64,000 bases of DNA. Origin: Gammaproteobacteria bacterium. GTDB lineage: Bacteria; Pseudomonadota; Gammaproteobacteria; Pseudomonadales; Azotimanducaceae. Every line of letters begins with the position of its first letter. The first letter of the stretch is position 1. A program made the translations under genes and the position numbers. Positions 51,025 through 64,000 of this stretch are shown one piece after another. The notes under the pieces were generated by a model. The model saw only the letters and a program-made list of their open reading frames with translations, had not been told where the DNA came from and made no database searches. The stretch is from NCBI GenBank assembly GCA_026706385.1, contig JAPOYV010000057.1, forward strand, positions 1 through 64,000, read 5' to 3'.

Positions 51025-52407
51025 ATGTCTCCGCAATCTCCCGCAGGCTCAACGAAGCCTGACCGGCACCGTGCGACCGCGCGGCCAAGCCGGCACGGTC
51101 GCCGACACGAGGTCGTGTGCACCGCGTGCGACAAGTTGACGACCGTTCCCTTCCGCCCGACGTCGGGACGACCGGTGTATTGCCGGCCGTGCCTCAAGGC
51201 CCGACGCCGCCACCCGGCGCCGCGGACCGAGTCCCGACCGAACGAACAGCAAGCCACCGACGCGGCGACGGCGATGGAGGCGGCTATGTCGTTCCAAGAC
51301 ATGGCGCTTGCCGAACCCACCAGGGCGGCGCTCGACGCCATGGGCATCAGCGAGCCGACGCCCATCCAGGCCCGATGTATTCCTCGTCTCTTGGCCGGGC
51401 GGGATCTGATGGGGCAGGCGCGAACGGGATCCGGCAAGACGCTGGCCTTTGCCATACCGCTCGCAGAACGGTGCGACCCAGCGGTTCGGCAGGTCCAGGC
51501 TCTCGTCCTGGTGCCAACCCGGGAACTGGCCATCCAGATCGCGGACGTCACCGAGAAGCTCACCGCGGCGAAAGGCCTGTGCGTGCAGTCGCTGTACGGC
51601 GGCCGGTCCATCCGGCCTGAGCACGCCGCGTTGCGGCGGGGTGCTCATGTGGTCGTCGGCACACCAGGGCGTACGCTCGACCACCTGCGTCAAGGCAACC
51701 TGGACCTTGGTGCTGTTCGGTTCCTCGTGCTCGACGAAGCCGACGAGATGCTCGACAAGGGGTTCGCGCATGACGTAGAAGCCATCCTCGAGCGCACGCC
51801 CGGGGAACGGCAGACCGCCCTCTTCTCGGCGACGATGCCGAAGTGGGTGGAGCACACCGCGAAGAAGCATCTGCGGGCACCCGACAAGGTCGAAATCGAC
51901 GGGGACGTGCAGGCTCCGCCCGCGGTCGAACACTCTGTCTACGCCATCGAGAAGGCCGACAAGTTGCAGGCGCTGCAGTCGCTGCTGGACGCGCGGGACG
52001 GGGCCATCATCGTCTTCGGCCGGACCAAGCACGGGGTCAAGAAGCTCGCGCGCCAGCTCGACAAGCTCGGCTACCTGGCTGGCGCGTTGCAGGGGAATCT
52101 GTCGCAGAACGCGCGCGAGCGCGTTCTTGCGGACTTCCGTTCCGGCACGGCGCCGATCCTGGTGGCCACCAACGTGGCGGCGCGAGGGCTCGACGTCGAG
52201 GGTGTGGACCAAGTGGTGAACTACGATCTGCCGGACTCCCGGGAGCTGTTCACGCATCGGGTGGGGCGGACCGGGCGCATGGGCCGTGAGGGCGAAGCGA
52301 TCACGTTCGTGACACCGGATGAAGCGCGCAAGTGGCGCGAGATCGAGCGCGGTCTGGACCATCGAGTCAAGCCGGTGCCTTGGCAGGCGCGGACTAGCGG
52401 TTCCTAG
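51025..52407 (+). CDS. DEAD-box RNA helicase with N-terminal zinc motif
   Basis: 460 residues. Motifs: ISEPTPIQARCIPRLLAGRD (Q), LMGQARTGSGKT (I), LVLDEADEML (II), ALFSATMPKW (III), TNVAARGLDVEGVDQVVNYD (V), HRVGRTGRMGREGE (VI). The first 90 residues carry CTACDKLTTVPFRPTSGRPV followed by YCRPC, a C-x2-C, C-x2-C zinc site found in a subset of bacterial DEAD proteins. RNA remodelling, ribosome assembly or cold adaptation are typical roles. Confidence 0.93.
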   Translation: MSPQSPAGSTKPDRHRATARPSRHGRRHEVVCTACDKLTTVPFRPTSGRPVYCRPCLKARRRHPAPRTESRPNEQQATDAATAMEAAMSFQDMALAEPTRAALDAMGISEPTPIQARCIPRLLAGRDLMGQARTGSGKTLAFAIPLAERCDPAVRQVQALVLVPTRELAIQIADVTEKLTAAKGLCVQSLYGGRSIRPEHAALRRGAHVVVGTPGRTLDHLRQGNLDLGAVRFLVLDEADEMLDKGFAHDVEAILERTPGERQTALFSATMPKWVEHTAKKHLRAPDKVEIDGDVQAPPAVEHSVYAIEKADKLQALQSLLDARDGAIIVFGRTKHGVKKLARQLDKLGYLAGALQGNLSQNARERVLADFRSGTAPILVATNVAARGLDVEGVDQVVNYDLPDSRELFTHRVGRTGRMGREGEAITFVTPDEARKWREIERGLDHRVKPVPWQARTSGS

Positions 52408-52521
52408 GACCGGGGACGTCCGCTCACGCCGGGTCAGTCGTGGGCGCGCCCGCCGCATGGGCGCTGGGGTTGACGTCCGCCACATCGCGTGAGAGAACGC
52501 GCGACTCGCGTGGAGGCGCGG

Positions 52522-53937
52522 ATGCGATCGTCCAACGGGCTGGCCTTCGCGGCGTCCGGCACGGCCAACGGCCTAGTGAGCAACGGGGTCGCCTACTTCC
52601 TACTGATCTACTACAGCCAGGTCGTCGGCCTCGACCCCGCGCTGGCCGGCTTCGCCCTGCTACTGGCGCTTGTCGTCGATGCGGTCTCCGACCCGCTCGT
52701 GGGGCGCTGGTCGGACCGGATCCGCACGCGCCTCGGGCGACGTCACCCGTTCCTCTATGCGTCTATCCTGCCGATTTCCGCCTGCTACTACTGCCTGTGG
52801 ATTCCCCCGGAGATGTCCGAGACCGGCACGTTCGTGTGGCTCGTGGCGTTCACGATTGGCTTGCGGCTGTCCCTGACCATGCACAGCGTGCCGTTCACCG
52901 CGCTCTTGCCCGAGTTGGCTCCGGATTACGATGACCGCACGCGGCTGTCGAGCTACTTCGGCGCCGCTGCCTGGTTCTTCGGGACACTGATCTCGGTGGC
53001 GATGTATGCCTGGTGGCTGGCCGATTCGCCGGACTACCCGGACGGTGCCGGCGTGTTGCGGCGCTCGGGCTACGAGGACGCGGGCCTGGTCGCGGCGGTG
53101 GCGGTTTGCGTTTGCCTGGCGGCAGCCGCCGTGGCGACCCATGGGCACATTGCGAAACTCGCCGTGGCGCCACGGCGCGCGTCGTCGGGGCTACGCGCAC
53201 TCTCCGAAACCCTCGTGACGCTCCGCGACCGCAACCTCATCGCGCTGGTCGCGAGCACCGTGATGGGGGCGGTGGCGACCGGCACATCGAGCGCGCTGTG
53301 GGCTTACATGCAGCCCTGGTTCTGGGGCCTCGACAGCGAAGAGATCCAAATCACCCTGGCCGCGCAACTGGTGGCGCCGGCCATCGCCTTGCCGCTGCTC
53401 CCCAGGATCACCCGCGACAGCGACAAGAAGTGGCGGTTGATCCAACTCAGCGCGCTTAACATCGCGGTGGTCTGCGGACCCGTTTTCCTGGAACTGTTCG
53501 GTGCGTTCCCGGGCGCCGACCATGGCGCACGTTTCCCCCTGCTGGTGGCCATCGGGGTGATGTGGGTGACGCTGTCCATCATGACCGGGGCCTTAAGCAC
53601 ATCGATGATCGCCGACGTCGTCGATGCCCGCGCCATGGCCGTAGATCGGCGCGAAGAAGGGCTCGTGATGGCGACGGTCTCCTTCGTGGGTAAGGTCGCT
53701 TCAGGCATGGGCGTCTGGATCGGCGGCTTGGTGCTGACGGTGATCGCCTTCCCCGGCGCTGCGGAAATGGACACCATCGACGCTGCCGTAATCGAGCACC
53801 TCGGCTGGTGGTACGCCCCCCTGCTCACGGCCGTCTACGCTTCAGCGATCGTGGCGCTGTACTTCTACCAACTGGACAGGGCCACCCACCGCGAGCACCT
53901 CGAGGTGTTCGGTCGAGGCCGGGAGGAAGCAGCCTGA
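52522..53937 (+). CDS. MFS transporter, GPH (melibiose-type) family
   Basis: 471 residues from ATG at 52522 (GGAGGCGCGG in front; GTG at 52489 would add 11 residues). Twelve TM helices. Family landmarks: VVDAVSDPLVGRWSDRIRTR with LGRRHPFLYAS in the first half, VPFTALLPELAPDYDDRTRL, and GALSTSMIADVVDARAMAVD in the second half. Such proteins move glycosides or pentosides with sodium or protons. Substrate unknown. Confidence 0.9.
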   Translation: MRSSNGLAFAASGTANGLVSNGVAYFLLIYYSQVVGLDPALAGFALLLALVVDAVSDPLVGRWSDRIRTRLGRRHPFLYASILPISACYYCLWIPPEMSETGTFVWLVAFTIGLRLSLTMHSVPFTALLPELAPDYDDRTRLSSYFGAAAWFFGTLISVAMYAWWLADSPDYPDGAGVLRRSGYEDAGLVAAVAVCVCLAAAAVATHGHIAKLAVAPRRASSGLRALSETLVTLRDRNLIALVASTVMGAVATGTSSALWAYMQPWFWGLDSEEIQITLAAQLVAPAIALPLLPRITRDSDKKWRLIQLSALNIAVVCGPVFLELFGAFPGADHGARFPLLVAIGVMWVTLSIMTGALSTSMIADVVDARAMAVDRREEGLVMATVSFVGKVASGMGVWIGGLVLTVIAFPGAAEMDTIDAAVIEHLGWWYAPLLTAVYASAIVALYFYQLDRATHREHLEVFGRGREEAA

Positions 53938-53955
53938 GAAGGCGTCGGGCCCGAA

Positions 53956-54843
53956 TCAGTCGTAAAGGCCCTGCGGCATGAACGCGAACTTGGTGTAGTC
54001 CGGTCCTTCGTTGCGCCACCCGTACGGCTGCTTGGCGCCGAGCAGGTTCAGGAAGCGCGTGTCGTTGGCGTGGCGGGCGCGCACATCCTCGGGGACGGTA
54101 TCGCCGTGGCGTTCCTGGGTCTGGATGTACTGGCGGTTGAAGTACACGGCCAGGTTCATGCGCACGCCGGGGATCTGACGTACGAAGGAGCCGTGCCAAC
54201 TGTTGCCGTGCCAGATGACGGCATCGCCGGGGTCGATGTTCATGGCAACGGCGTCGGGATTGGCGTTTTCGCCGAGATCCGCCTCCGCCGGGCGGGGCTG
54301 CCGGGCGAGCTTGTGGCTGCCCGGCACCAGGGCGAGCGCGCCTGCTTCGCGACTGTAGGGCGTGAGCGCGTAGTTGACGTTGGCGACGTGCGAGGTGGCC
54401 GGGAACGGTGCGGGGATGCCGTTGCCGTTGTCCGAGTGAAGCGGCAGGTGCATGCCGCCCGGCCCCTTGAAGTGGCAGCCCATGCTAGACAGCAGGCAAC
54501 TCTCGCCGAGCAGGTAGTTGATCAGGGCGAGCGGCTTGGGAGCGACGAGGATCTCCTCGAAGATCTCGTCGTCGTAGAGCATGTAGGGGACGTAGGTCAT
54601 GCCCTGGAAGTCGTCCTCGGTGGCGGTATCGATGTCGATCGCGTGGCCCACCGTGCCTTCCACACGGGAGAGGATCGCGGCTTTCGCACGCTCGATCTGC
54701 GTCTCGGAGAGCACCCCTTTGACCGTGGTGAAGCCGTGGGTCTCCAGTTCCACGACGTTGCCTCTTAAGCCCAGTGCGTCGATGGCGCCGAGCACCCGAT
54801 CTAGGGCCTCCGACGCCGCAGGGATGGTCTCAACTTCCGCCAT
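53956..54843 (-). CDS. Phytanoyl-CoA dioxygenase (PhyH) family protein
   Basis: 295 residues. HFKGPGGMHLPLHSDNGNGI carries the H-x-D, and GDAVIWHGNSWHGSFVRQIP has the distal His; YTPYSREAGALALVPGSHKL matches family spacing. A 2-oxoglutarate/Fe(II) oxygenase. PhyH proteins hydroxylate diverse small substrates. Convergent with the transporter (18 bases), so they may share a pathway, but that is not shown. Confidence 0.9.
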   Translation of the reverse strand: MAEVETIPAASEALDRVLGAIDALGLRGNVVELETHGFTTVKGVLSETQIERAKAAILSRVEGTVGHAIDIDTATEDDFQGMTYVPYMLYDDEIFEEILVAPKPLALINYLLGESCLLSSMGCHFKGPGGMHLPLHSDNGNGIPAPFPATSHVANVNYALTPYSREAGALALVPGSHKLARQPRPAEADLGENANPDAVAMNIDPGDAVIWHGNSWHGSFVRQIPGVRMNLAVYFNRQYIQTQERHGDTVPEDVRARHANDTRFLNLLGAKQPYGWRNEGPDYTKFAFMPQGLYD

Positions 54844-54986
54844 GGGTCATGCCTCGGACGTTTGGGAAGTAAAGTGTGCCGAAAACGACCGTCTGCGGAA
54901 AGCGAGTCCCACGTTGACCGGCTCCGCCGACGATGCTTGGCGCGGCGTCGGCCAAGGCCGCGCCATGCCTGATCTGCCAGGTGCGC

Positions 54987-55190
54987 TTAGCCGCGCTCCC
55001 CGGCCCGCGCGGGCGTGTCGACCCGGTCCCCGCTACGGATCCGCTGGTAGATCTCCTCGCGATGGACCGCCACATCCCTGGGCGCGTTGACGCCAATCCG
55101 AACCTGATTGCCCTTGACGCCCAACACCGTCACCGTGATGTCGTCGCCAATCATGAGCGTCTCGCCGACGCGTCGGGTCAGGATCAACAT
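54987..55190 (-). CDS. csrA: Carbon storage regulator CsrA
   Basis: 67 residues: [20 protein letters not shown], then [26 protein letters not shown]. The RNA-binding GAPRDVxVHR-like region is present ([10 protein letters not shown]). It binds GGA sites in mRNA leaders and regulates translation globally. It follows lysC, as in many gammaproteobacteria. Confidence 0.97.
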   Translation of the reverse strand: MLILTRRVGETLMIGDDITVTVLGVKGNQVRIGVNAPRDVAVHREEIYQRIRSGDRVDTPARAGERG

Positions 55191-55432
55191 AACTCCTCCC
55201 TCGTTCCCCTTCGATTACGGCCTGTGTTTGGATGTCGTTCCCTCATCCCACAGCGACAGCCACAAGCGCGCTGACGTCCGTGCCGAAGCGGCAGTCTGGA
55301 CCGGCTCCCATCGCCTCCAGCCAGACGACCGTCGAAGGGCCATTGTGACCTAGTTGGGCGCGATGGACAATGACGCGGCGGCGCGTACCTCGCACCGTTC
55401 TGTAGACGGACGCCCTTGGTGCGCCGACCGCG

Positions 55433-56677
55433 TCAATCGGCCGAAGGCGGGATCTCGAGTTCGAACGCGTCGTGGATCGCACGCACCGCGAGTTCCAGGT
55501 AGCGCTCCGCGACGACCACGGAGATCTTGATCTCCGAAGTCGAGATCATCTCGATGTTGATGTTCTCAGCGGCCAAGGCATCGAACATGCGGGTCGCGAC
55601 GCCGGCGTGGGAGCGCATGCCCATGCCGACCGCCGAGACCTTCGCGATCCGGTCGTCGCCCGCGACCGAGCGCGCGCCGACGGTGCTGCTGACCTCGCGA
55701 AGGATCTCCAAGGCGCGCTCGTAGTCCGCTCTGCGGACGGTAAAGGTGAGATCCGCCGAGCCGTCCGCGCCGGCGTTCTGCACGATCATGTCGACCTCGA
55801 TGCCGGCGGCCCCGATGGGGCCGAGGATCTTCGAGGCGACACCCGGCACGTCCGGCACACCGAGCACCGTGACCTTGGCTTCGTCGCGCGCATAGGCGAC
55901 CCCGGCTACGAGGGGTTGCTCCATGGCTTGTTCCTCCGTGGTGATTAGGGTGCCGGGGTTCTCTTCGGCAGGATCCGTGAGGCTCGACAGGACGCGCAAG
56001 GGCACGCCGTACTTGCCGGTCAACTCGACCGAGCGGGAGTGCAGGACCTTGGAGCCGAGGCTCGCGAGTTCGAGCATCTCCTCGAAGGTCACCGTCTCGA
56101 GCAGGCGGGCGTTGTCGACGATGCGCGGGTCGGCCGAGTACACGCCGTCGACGTCCGTGTAGATCTGGCATTCGTCTGCCTCAAGCGCCGCGGCGACGGC
56201 CACCGCCGTTGTGTCCGATCCGCCGCGACCGAAGGTGGTGACTTCGCCCGCCGCGGTGACGCCCTGGAAACCCGCGATGACGGGCGTCGTGCCGCCATCA
56301 AGGTCGGCTTGGACGCCCGCGACATCGATGTTCTCGATCCGCGCCTTCGTGTGGTTGGTGTCCGTCTCGATGCGAATCTGCGAGCCGAGCCACGAGCGCG
56401 CCGGAAAGCCCAGCTCCATGAGCGCCATGGCGACCAGGGCGATCGATGCCTGCTCCCCCGACGACAGCAGCATGTCCATCTCGCGCGGGGAAGGACGCTT
56501 GGCGACGTCGAAGCCGAGGCCTTCGAGCCGGTTCGTCTCGCCGCTCATCGCCGAGACGACGACCACGACGCGATCGCCCCGTTCAACGAAACGCGCAACC
56601 CGGGCGGCCACCGCGTTGATGCGCTCGACGCTGCCTACCGACGTGCCGCCGAATTTCTGAACCAGCAAGCGTCCCAT
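55433..56677 (-). CDS. lysC: Aspartokinase
   Basis: 414 residues. KFGGTSVGSVERINAVAARV (nucleotide site), TTFGRGGSDTTAVAVAAALE, and two C-terminal ACT domains (KVTVLGVPDVPGVASKILGP; KVSAVGMGMRSHAGVATRMF). It phosphorylates aspartate, the first step to lysine, methionine, threonine and diaminopimelate, with feedback by lysine and/or threonine through the ACT domains. Downstream of alaS, 30 bases apart. Confidence 0.97.
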   Translation of the reverse strand: MGRLLVQKFGGTSVGSVERINAVAARVARFVERGDRVVVVVSAMSGETNRLEGLGFDVAKRPSPREMDMLLSSGEQASIALVAMALMELGFPARSWLGSQIRIETDTNHTKARIENIDVAGVQADLDGGTTPVIAGFQGVTAAGEVTTFGRGGSDTTAVAVAAALEADECQIYTDVDGVYSADPRIVDNARLLETVTFEEMLELASLGSKVLHSRSVELTGKYGVPLRVLSSLTDPAEENPGTLITTEEQAMEQPLVAGVAYARDEAKVTVLGVPDVPGVASKILGPIGAAGIEVDMIVQNAGADGSADLTFTVRRADYERALEILREVSSTVGARSVAGDDRIAKVSAVGMGMRSHAGVATRMFDALAAENINIEMISTSEIKISVVVAERYLELAVRAIHDAFELEIPPSAD

Positions 56678-56707
56678 GTCTGCACCGTATCGCCTTGTGC
56701 TTGCCGC

Positions 56708-59317
<2,610 letters not shown>

Positions 59318-59377
59318 GGCAACGGGGTCCGGCTGTTGGGCGTATGGCGCCTGCGAAAATGGCGGCCAAGTATACGA

Positions 59378-59872
59378 TCAACCGTCTGCCATCCCGCCGC
59401 CATCCAAAACACGGCTCACGACGTCCGAAGTGAACCCCCGGCCGGCGAGAAAACGCGCCCGCTTGGCCCACTCGGCCCGATCCGCAGGGGGCCCGTCGCC
59501 GAAGCGCTTGTGCAGCGCTGCGGCTGCCAGGCGGCACCACTCCGGCTCGCCTAAATCGAGCAGCGCGGACGCGATGCCGTCGTCGATCCCGCGTTCGCGC
59601 AGCGCCGCAACGATCTTCAATCGCCCCTGGCCGCGGTCCACGCGGGAACGAACGAAACTCTCGGCGAACCGGGCGTCGGACTGGTAGCCGTACTCGCCGA
59701 GGCGGGCAAGCGCCTGCTCCACGGCCTCCGGCGGGTGCCCGCGCGTGCGCAGCTTGCGGCGCAACTCCACGCGCGAGTGCTCGCGCGTGGCGAGCAATCG
59801 GACGGCGGCGCCAAACGTCTCATGGCCCGATGGCTCGTTCGACGCACCGCCGGCGTCGGGCAAGGCGTCCAT
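59378..59872 (-). CDS. recX: RecX regulatory protein
   Basis: 164 residues, three-helix repeats: AAVRLLATREHSRVELRRKL, then RLGEYGYQSDARFAESFVRS and GRLKIVAALRERGIDDGIAS. It modulates RecA filament growth. Eight bases after recA, as usual. Confidence 0.92.
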   Translation of the reverse strand: MDALPDAGGASNEPSGHETFGAAVRLLATREHSRVELRRKLRTRGHPPEAVEQALARLGEYGYQSDARFAESFVRSRVDRGQGRLKIVAALRERGIDDGIASALLDLGEPEWCRLAAAALHKRFGDGPPADRAEWAKRARFLAGRGFTSDVVSRVLDGGGMADG

Positions 59873-59880
59873 CCTCGACG

Positions 59881-60966
<1,086 letters not shown>

Positions 60967-60998
60967 TGGCGTTCTCCTTAACGCGAGTATCTCTTGCG

Positions 60999-61018
60999 TA
61001 CTGTATGTTTGCTCAGTA
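60999..61018 (-). promoter_or_regulatory. LexA (SOS) box before recA
   Basis: TACTGTATGTTTGCTCAGTA, close to the consensus (one change in the right half: TCAG for ACAG). Confidence 0.85.
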
Positions 61019-61144
61019 TCGAGGTCAACACCCAAAGCGACAAATCGCGAGAAATAGACGGCTCGTACGAGCGGTGTGGACATTGTCCTACAGCATGAGC
61101 CGCCTCGCCCGGACGCCGCCGAACGTTTACGCTTCGCTCAAATC

Positions 61145-63718
61145 ATGACGACATCCTTCGCCAGCCACACGCCGGTCATGCAGCAGTACCTGCGCATCAA
61201 GGCCGAGCACCCGAATGCCCTGCTGTTCTACCGGATGGGCGACTTCTACGAGTTGTTCTTCGACGACGCCAAGGAGGCGTCGCAACTCCTCGACATCACC
61301 CTGACGGCGCGCGGGCGCACCAACGGTGCGCCGATCCCGATGGCGGGCGTGCCCTACCACGCTGCGGACAGCTATCTCGCCAAGCTCGTCGAGGCGGGCC
61401 GAACGGTGGCGATCTGCGAGCAGATCGGCGATCCGGCGACGGCCAAGGGGCCGGTGGACCGACGCGTGCAACGGGTCGTGACGCCCGGGACGCTCGCCGA
61501 GGACGGCCTCCTAGGGCCTGAACGCGACAGCGTGCTTGCCGGACTGGTCGGCGAAGGCACGCGCTGGGGCATCGCCTGGCTGAACCTGGCGTCCGGCGAC
61601 TTCGCCGTCTGCCAGGCTTCGGGCGCGGCGGAACTGGCATCGGTGCTTGCCCGGGTGCAGCCGGCAGAGGTCCTCGTGCCGGACCAGATCGACGTACAGG
61701 CAAGTGCGCCGCTCCAACACCGGGACGCGCTGGAATTCGACCGCGATCTCGGCTTCCGCCACCTCACGGAACACTTCGGCGTCACCGACCTCGCCGCCTT
61801 TGGCCTCGCCCGGGGGGACCTGGCCGTCGGCGCCGCCTCCGCCGTCCTGCGCTATGCCCAATCGGCCCGCTGCCAGGATCTCGCCTTCGTCGACCGGATG
61901 CGGGTCGAGTCGGACACCGACGTCGTGGTGATGGATGCGCATACCCGACGCAACCTGGAAATCGACCGGCGCCTCGACGGCGAAACGACGGGCACGCTGT
62001 TCGCCGTCATGAACCACACCGCCGCCGCCATGGGCGCCCGCAAACTGCACGCCTGGCTGAACGCGCCGCTACGCGACGCCGTCCGCGTGGCGCACCGCCA
62101 GCGCACCGTCTCGGCGATCCTGGCCGCGCGCGCGGCACCACTCATCCAGCCCCTGCTCGCCGAGATCGGCGACCTCGAGCGCATCGCCAGCCGGATCGCG
62201 CTCGGCAACGCCTCGCCCCGCGACCTCGGCAAGCTTCGCCAAGCGGCGCAAGCGCTGCCGGCGCTCACGCGAATCGTCGTCGACCTCGGCGACGAAGCGC
62301 TACGGGCCCGGTTCGAGGCGCTGCCGACACTCGACGAGGACCGCGCTCTCCTCGAACGCGCCCTGGTGGACGACCCGCCAGCGACCACGCGGGAAGGCGG
62401 CATGATCAGGCGCGGTTACGATGCCGAGCTCGACCGGCTCAAGGACTTGACCGAGAACGCGGCCGATTGGCTGGCCGCGCTCGAGTTGCGCGAGCGGAAC
62501 CGGACTGGGATCGCGACTTTGAAGGTCGGCTACAACCGCGTCCACGGCTACTACATTGAGACCCCGCGCAGCGCCGCCGAGGCGGTGCCGGCCGACTACG
62601 TCCGGCGGCAGACCCTGAAGAACGCCGAGCGCTACATCATGCCGGAGCTCAAGCAGTTCGAGGACGAAGCGCTCACCAGCCAAGCCCAGGCGCTGGCCCG
62701 GGAACGCGCCCTTTTCGGAGAACTGGTCGAGGCCCTGCAGGCGCGCAATGCCGGGACGCGGCACACAGCGCGCGAGGTCAGCCGTCTCGACGTGCTGAAC
62801 TCCTTCGCGATCGCAGCCGAGCGCCACGGGCTGATCCAGCCGACGCTTGACGGCGCCAGCGGCATCAGCATCGAGGCCGGGCGGCATCCCGTGGTCGAGG
62901 CCGAGTCCGATGCGCCGTTCGTGCCCAACGACCTCGTGCTGCACGACGAGCGTCGGCTGCTCATCGTCACGGGGCCGAACATGGGCGGCAAGTCCACGTA
63001 TATGCGCCAGACGGCGCTGATCGTGCTGCTCGCCTATACCGGGAGCTTTGTGCCCGCCCACGCCGCCACCATCGGCCCGATCGATCGCATCTTCACTCGC
63101 ATCGGCGCATCGGACGACTTGGCGGGTGGCCGCTCGACGTTCATGGTCGAAATGAGCGAAACCGCGCACATCCTGCACAACGCCACGCGCTCAAGCCTCG
63201 TCCTGCTCGACGAGATCGGCCGCGGCACCAGCACCTACGACGGCTTGGCGCTGGCATGGGCGACGGCGGATCACATCGCCCGCGAGATCGGCGCCTTCAC
63301 CCTGTTCGCCACCCACTACTTCGAGATGACCGCGTTGCCTAGCGAACTGGCGACCGCGGCCAACGTGCATCTCGACGCCGTCGAGCATCATGGCGACGTC
63401 GTATTCCTGCACGCCGTCAGGGAAGGCCCCGCAAGCCAGAGCTACGGCATCGAGGTCGCCAAGCTTGCGGGCGTGCCCAGGGACGTGCTCGACGACGCCC
63501 GGCGCCGGCTCGCCGAACTCGAGGAGCAGCACCAGGATCGCGCACCGACCGCACAGGGGGACCTGTTCCAGTTCTACCGCCGGCCACCGGACGACGGGCC
63601 GCGCCCAGACCATCCAGCGGTCGAGGAACTGCGCGCACTCGACCCGGACGAGTTGACACCGCGAGAGGCGCTAGAGGCCCTGTATTCGCTGAAAGACCAC
63701 GTTCGACCCAACGATTAG
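61145..63718 (+). CDS. mutS: DNA mismatch-repair protein MutS
   Basis: 857 residues from ATG at 61145; upstream frame to 61076 is not typical. The mismatch-binding F-x-E is in [20 protein letters not shown]. Walker A in [20 protein letters not shown], Walker B in [20 protein letters not shown], and a switch in [16 protein letters not shown]. The C-terminal helix-loop ends [19 protein letters not shown]. It recognises mismatches and loops. Divergent from recA. Confidence 0.98.
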   Translation: MTTSFASHTPVMQQYLRIKAEHPNALLFYRMGDFYELFFDDAKEASQLLDITLTARGRTNGAPIPMAGVPYHAADSYLAKLVEAGRTVAICEQIGDPATAKGPVDRRVQRVVTPGTLAEDGLLGPERDSVLAGLVGEGTRWGIAWLNLASGDFAVCQASGAAELASVLARVQPAEVLVPDQIDVQASAPLQHRDALEFDRDLGFRHLTEHFGVTDLAAFGLARGDLAVGAASAVLRYAQSARCQDLAFVDRMRVESDTDVVVMDAHTRRNLEIDRRLDGETTGTLFAVMNHTAAAMGARKLHAWLNAPLRDAVRVAHRQRTVSAILAARAAPLIQPLLAEIGDLERIASRIALGNASPRDLGKLRQAAQALPALTRIVVDLGDEALRARFEALPTLDEDRALLERALVDDPPATTREGGMIRRGYDAELDRLKDLTENAADWLAALELRERNRTGIATLKVGYNRVHGYYIETPRSAAEAVPADYVRRQTLKNAERYIMPELKQFEDEALTSQAQALARERALFGELVEALQARNAGTRHTAREVSRLDVLNSFAIAAERHGLIQPTLDGASGISIEAGRHPVVEAESDAPFVPNDLVLHDERRLLIVTGPNMGGKSTYMRQTALIVLLAYTGSFVPAHAATIGPIDRIFTRIGASDDLAGGRSTFMVEMSETAHILHNATRSSLVLLDEIGRGTSTYDGLALAWATADHIAREIGAFTLFATHYFEMTALPSELATAANVHLDAVEHHGDVVFLHAVREGPASQSYGIEVAKLAGVPRDVLDDARRRLAELEEQHQDRAPTAQGDLFQFYRRPPDDGPRPDHPAVEELRALDPDELTPREALEALYSLKDHVRPND

Positions 63719-64000
63719 CGTTCGAGGTACTCCCGCTTGTCGGGAACGTCGCGCCATTCGGCTTCGTCCGGCGGCGGATCCTTCTTCTCCACGATGTTCG
63801 GCCAGATCTCGGCGAGTTCGGCATTGAGGTCCAGGAAGTCCTCCTGCCCTTGCGGTATCTCGTCCTCGCTGAAGATGGCGTCCACCGGACACTCCGGCTC
63901 GCACAAGGCACAGTCGATGCACTCGTCCGGGTGGATTACCAGCATGTTCGGGCCTTCGTAGAAACAATCGACGGGGCAGACTTCAACGCAGTCCGTCAGC
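63715..64000 (-). CDS. fdxA: 7Fe ferredoxin FdxA (5' end beyond window)
   Basis: At least 94 residues visible; the first 15 or so lie outside. [20 protein letters not shown], then [20 protein letters not shown] with [19 protein letters not shown]. Two cysteine clusters fit 3Fe-4S and 4Fe-4S centres. The 3' end overlaps the mutS stop on the opposite strand. mutS-fdxA adjacency is typical of Pseudomonas-like gammaproteobacteria. Confidence 0.95.
   Translation of the reverse strand, partial: LTDCVEVCPVDCFYEGPNMLVIHPDECIDCALCEPECPVDAIFSEDEIPQGQEDFLDLNAELAEIWPNIVEKKDPPPDEAEWRDVPDKREYLER

Overview
The window is high-GC (mostly near 70%) DNA from a proteobacterium, most likely a gammaproteobacterium. 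The best evidence is the housekeeping block at the right end: csrA, lysC, alaS, recX and recA on the minus strand, then mutS on the plus strand facing a ferredoxin gene. That order is typical of Gammaproteobacteria. recA has a good LexA box in front of it, so a LexA/RecA SOS system is expected. No tRNA, rRNA or CRISPR array was found.

Positions 1 to about 46,000 are mobile. From 1 to 9,365 there is a plus-strand run of accessory genes of the kind carried by large plasmids and integrative conjugative elements (ICEs): a strawberry-notch helicase end, NADAR, a cysteine-peptidase-like protein, a SLOG/DprA-like protein, a Toprim primase, a RelE/Xre pair, a putative 2OG-Fe(II) oxygenase and DUF4326. 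Its spacers share a repeat family, and it ends at a perfect hairpin. From 9,500 to 13,300 lie orphan cargo genes, including a low-GC 586-residue protein. From 13,500 to 32,000 runs a minus-strand conjugation operon with the gene order of the ICE family of Pseudomonas fluorescens PFL_46xx/47xx elements (type G mating pair formation): coupling protein, membrane proteins, VirB10-like and VirB4-like proteins, TraU-like, TraG-like, then a RepB-type primase, a membrane-bound spermidine-synthase-like protein and a PFL_4669-like protein. Most junctions are ATGA or GTGA overlaps. No relaxase is seen; it may lie left of the window.

The operon is headed by a Cro-like gene divergent from a CI-like S24 repressor, with palindromes between them. 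From 32,700 to 36,800 come an AlpA regulator, a protein built from two copies of one domain, a 950-base non-coding stretch with a long inverted repeat and many GNRA-type hairpins, and an HTH plus tyrosine recombinase pair. From 36,900 to 45,900 is an island of putative defence genes (ApeA-like HEPN protein, ATPase-TOPRIM protein, zinc-ribbon HEPN-like protein, PD-(D/E)XK-like protein) ending at a P4-type integrase. Imperfect direct repeats flank the ApeA/ATPase pair. A 17-bp dyad, CTTA(T/G)C-N5-GCTAAA, recurs seven times between 13.5 and 46.0 kb.

From 46,000 to 48,300 the chromosome looks decayed, with broken homocysteine methyltransferase and endonuclease/phosphatase genes. After that come a DUF222-HNH gene with its own LexA box, an ankyrin protein, a DEAD-box helicase, a sugar-type transporter, a PhyH-like oxygenase and the housekeeping block. 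At least six genes carry single frameshifts, all at or left of 46.6 kb. They could be real decay or base-calling errors, and I cannot tell which from the sequence alone.
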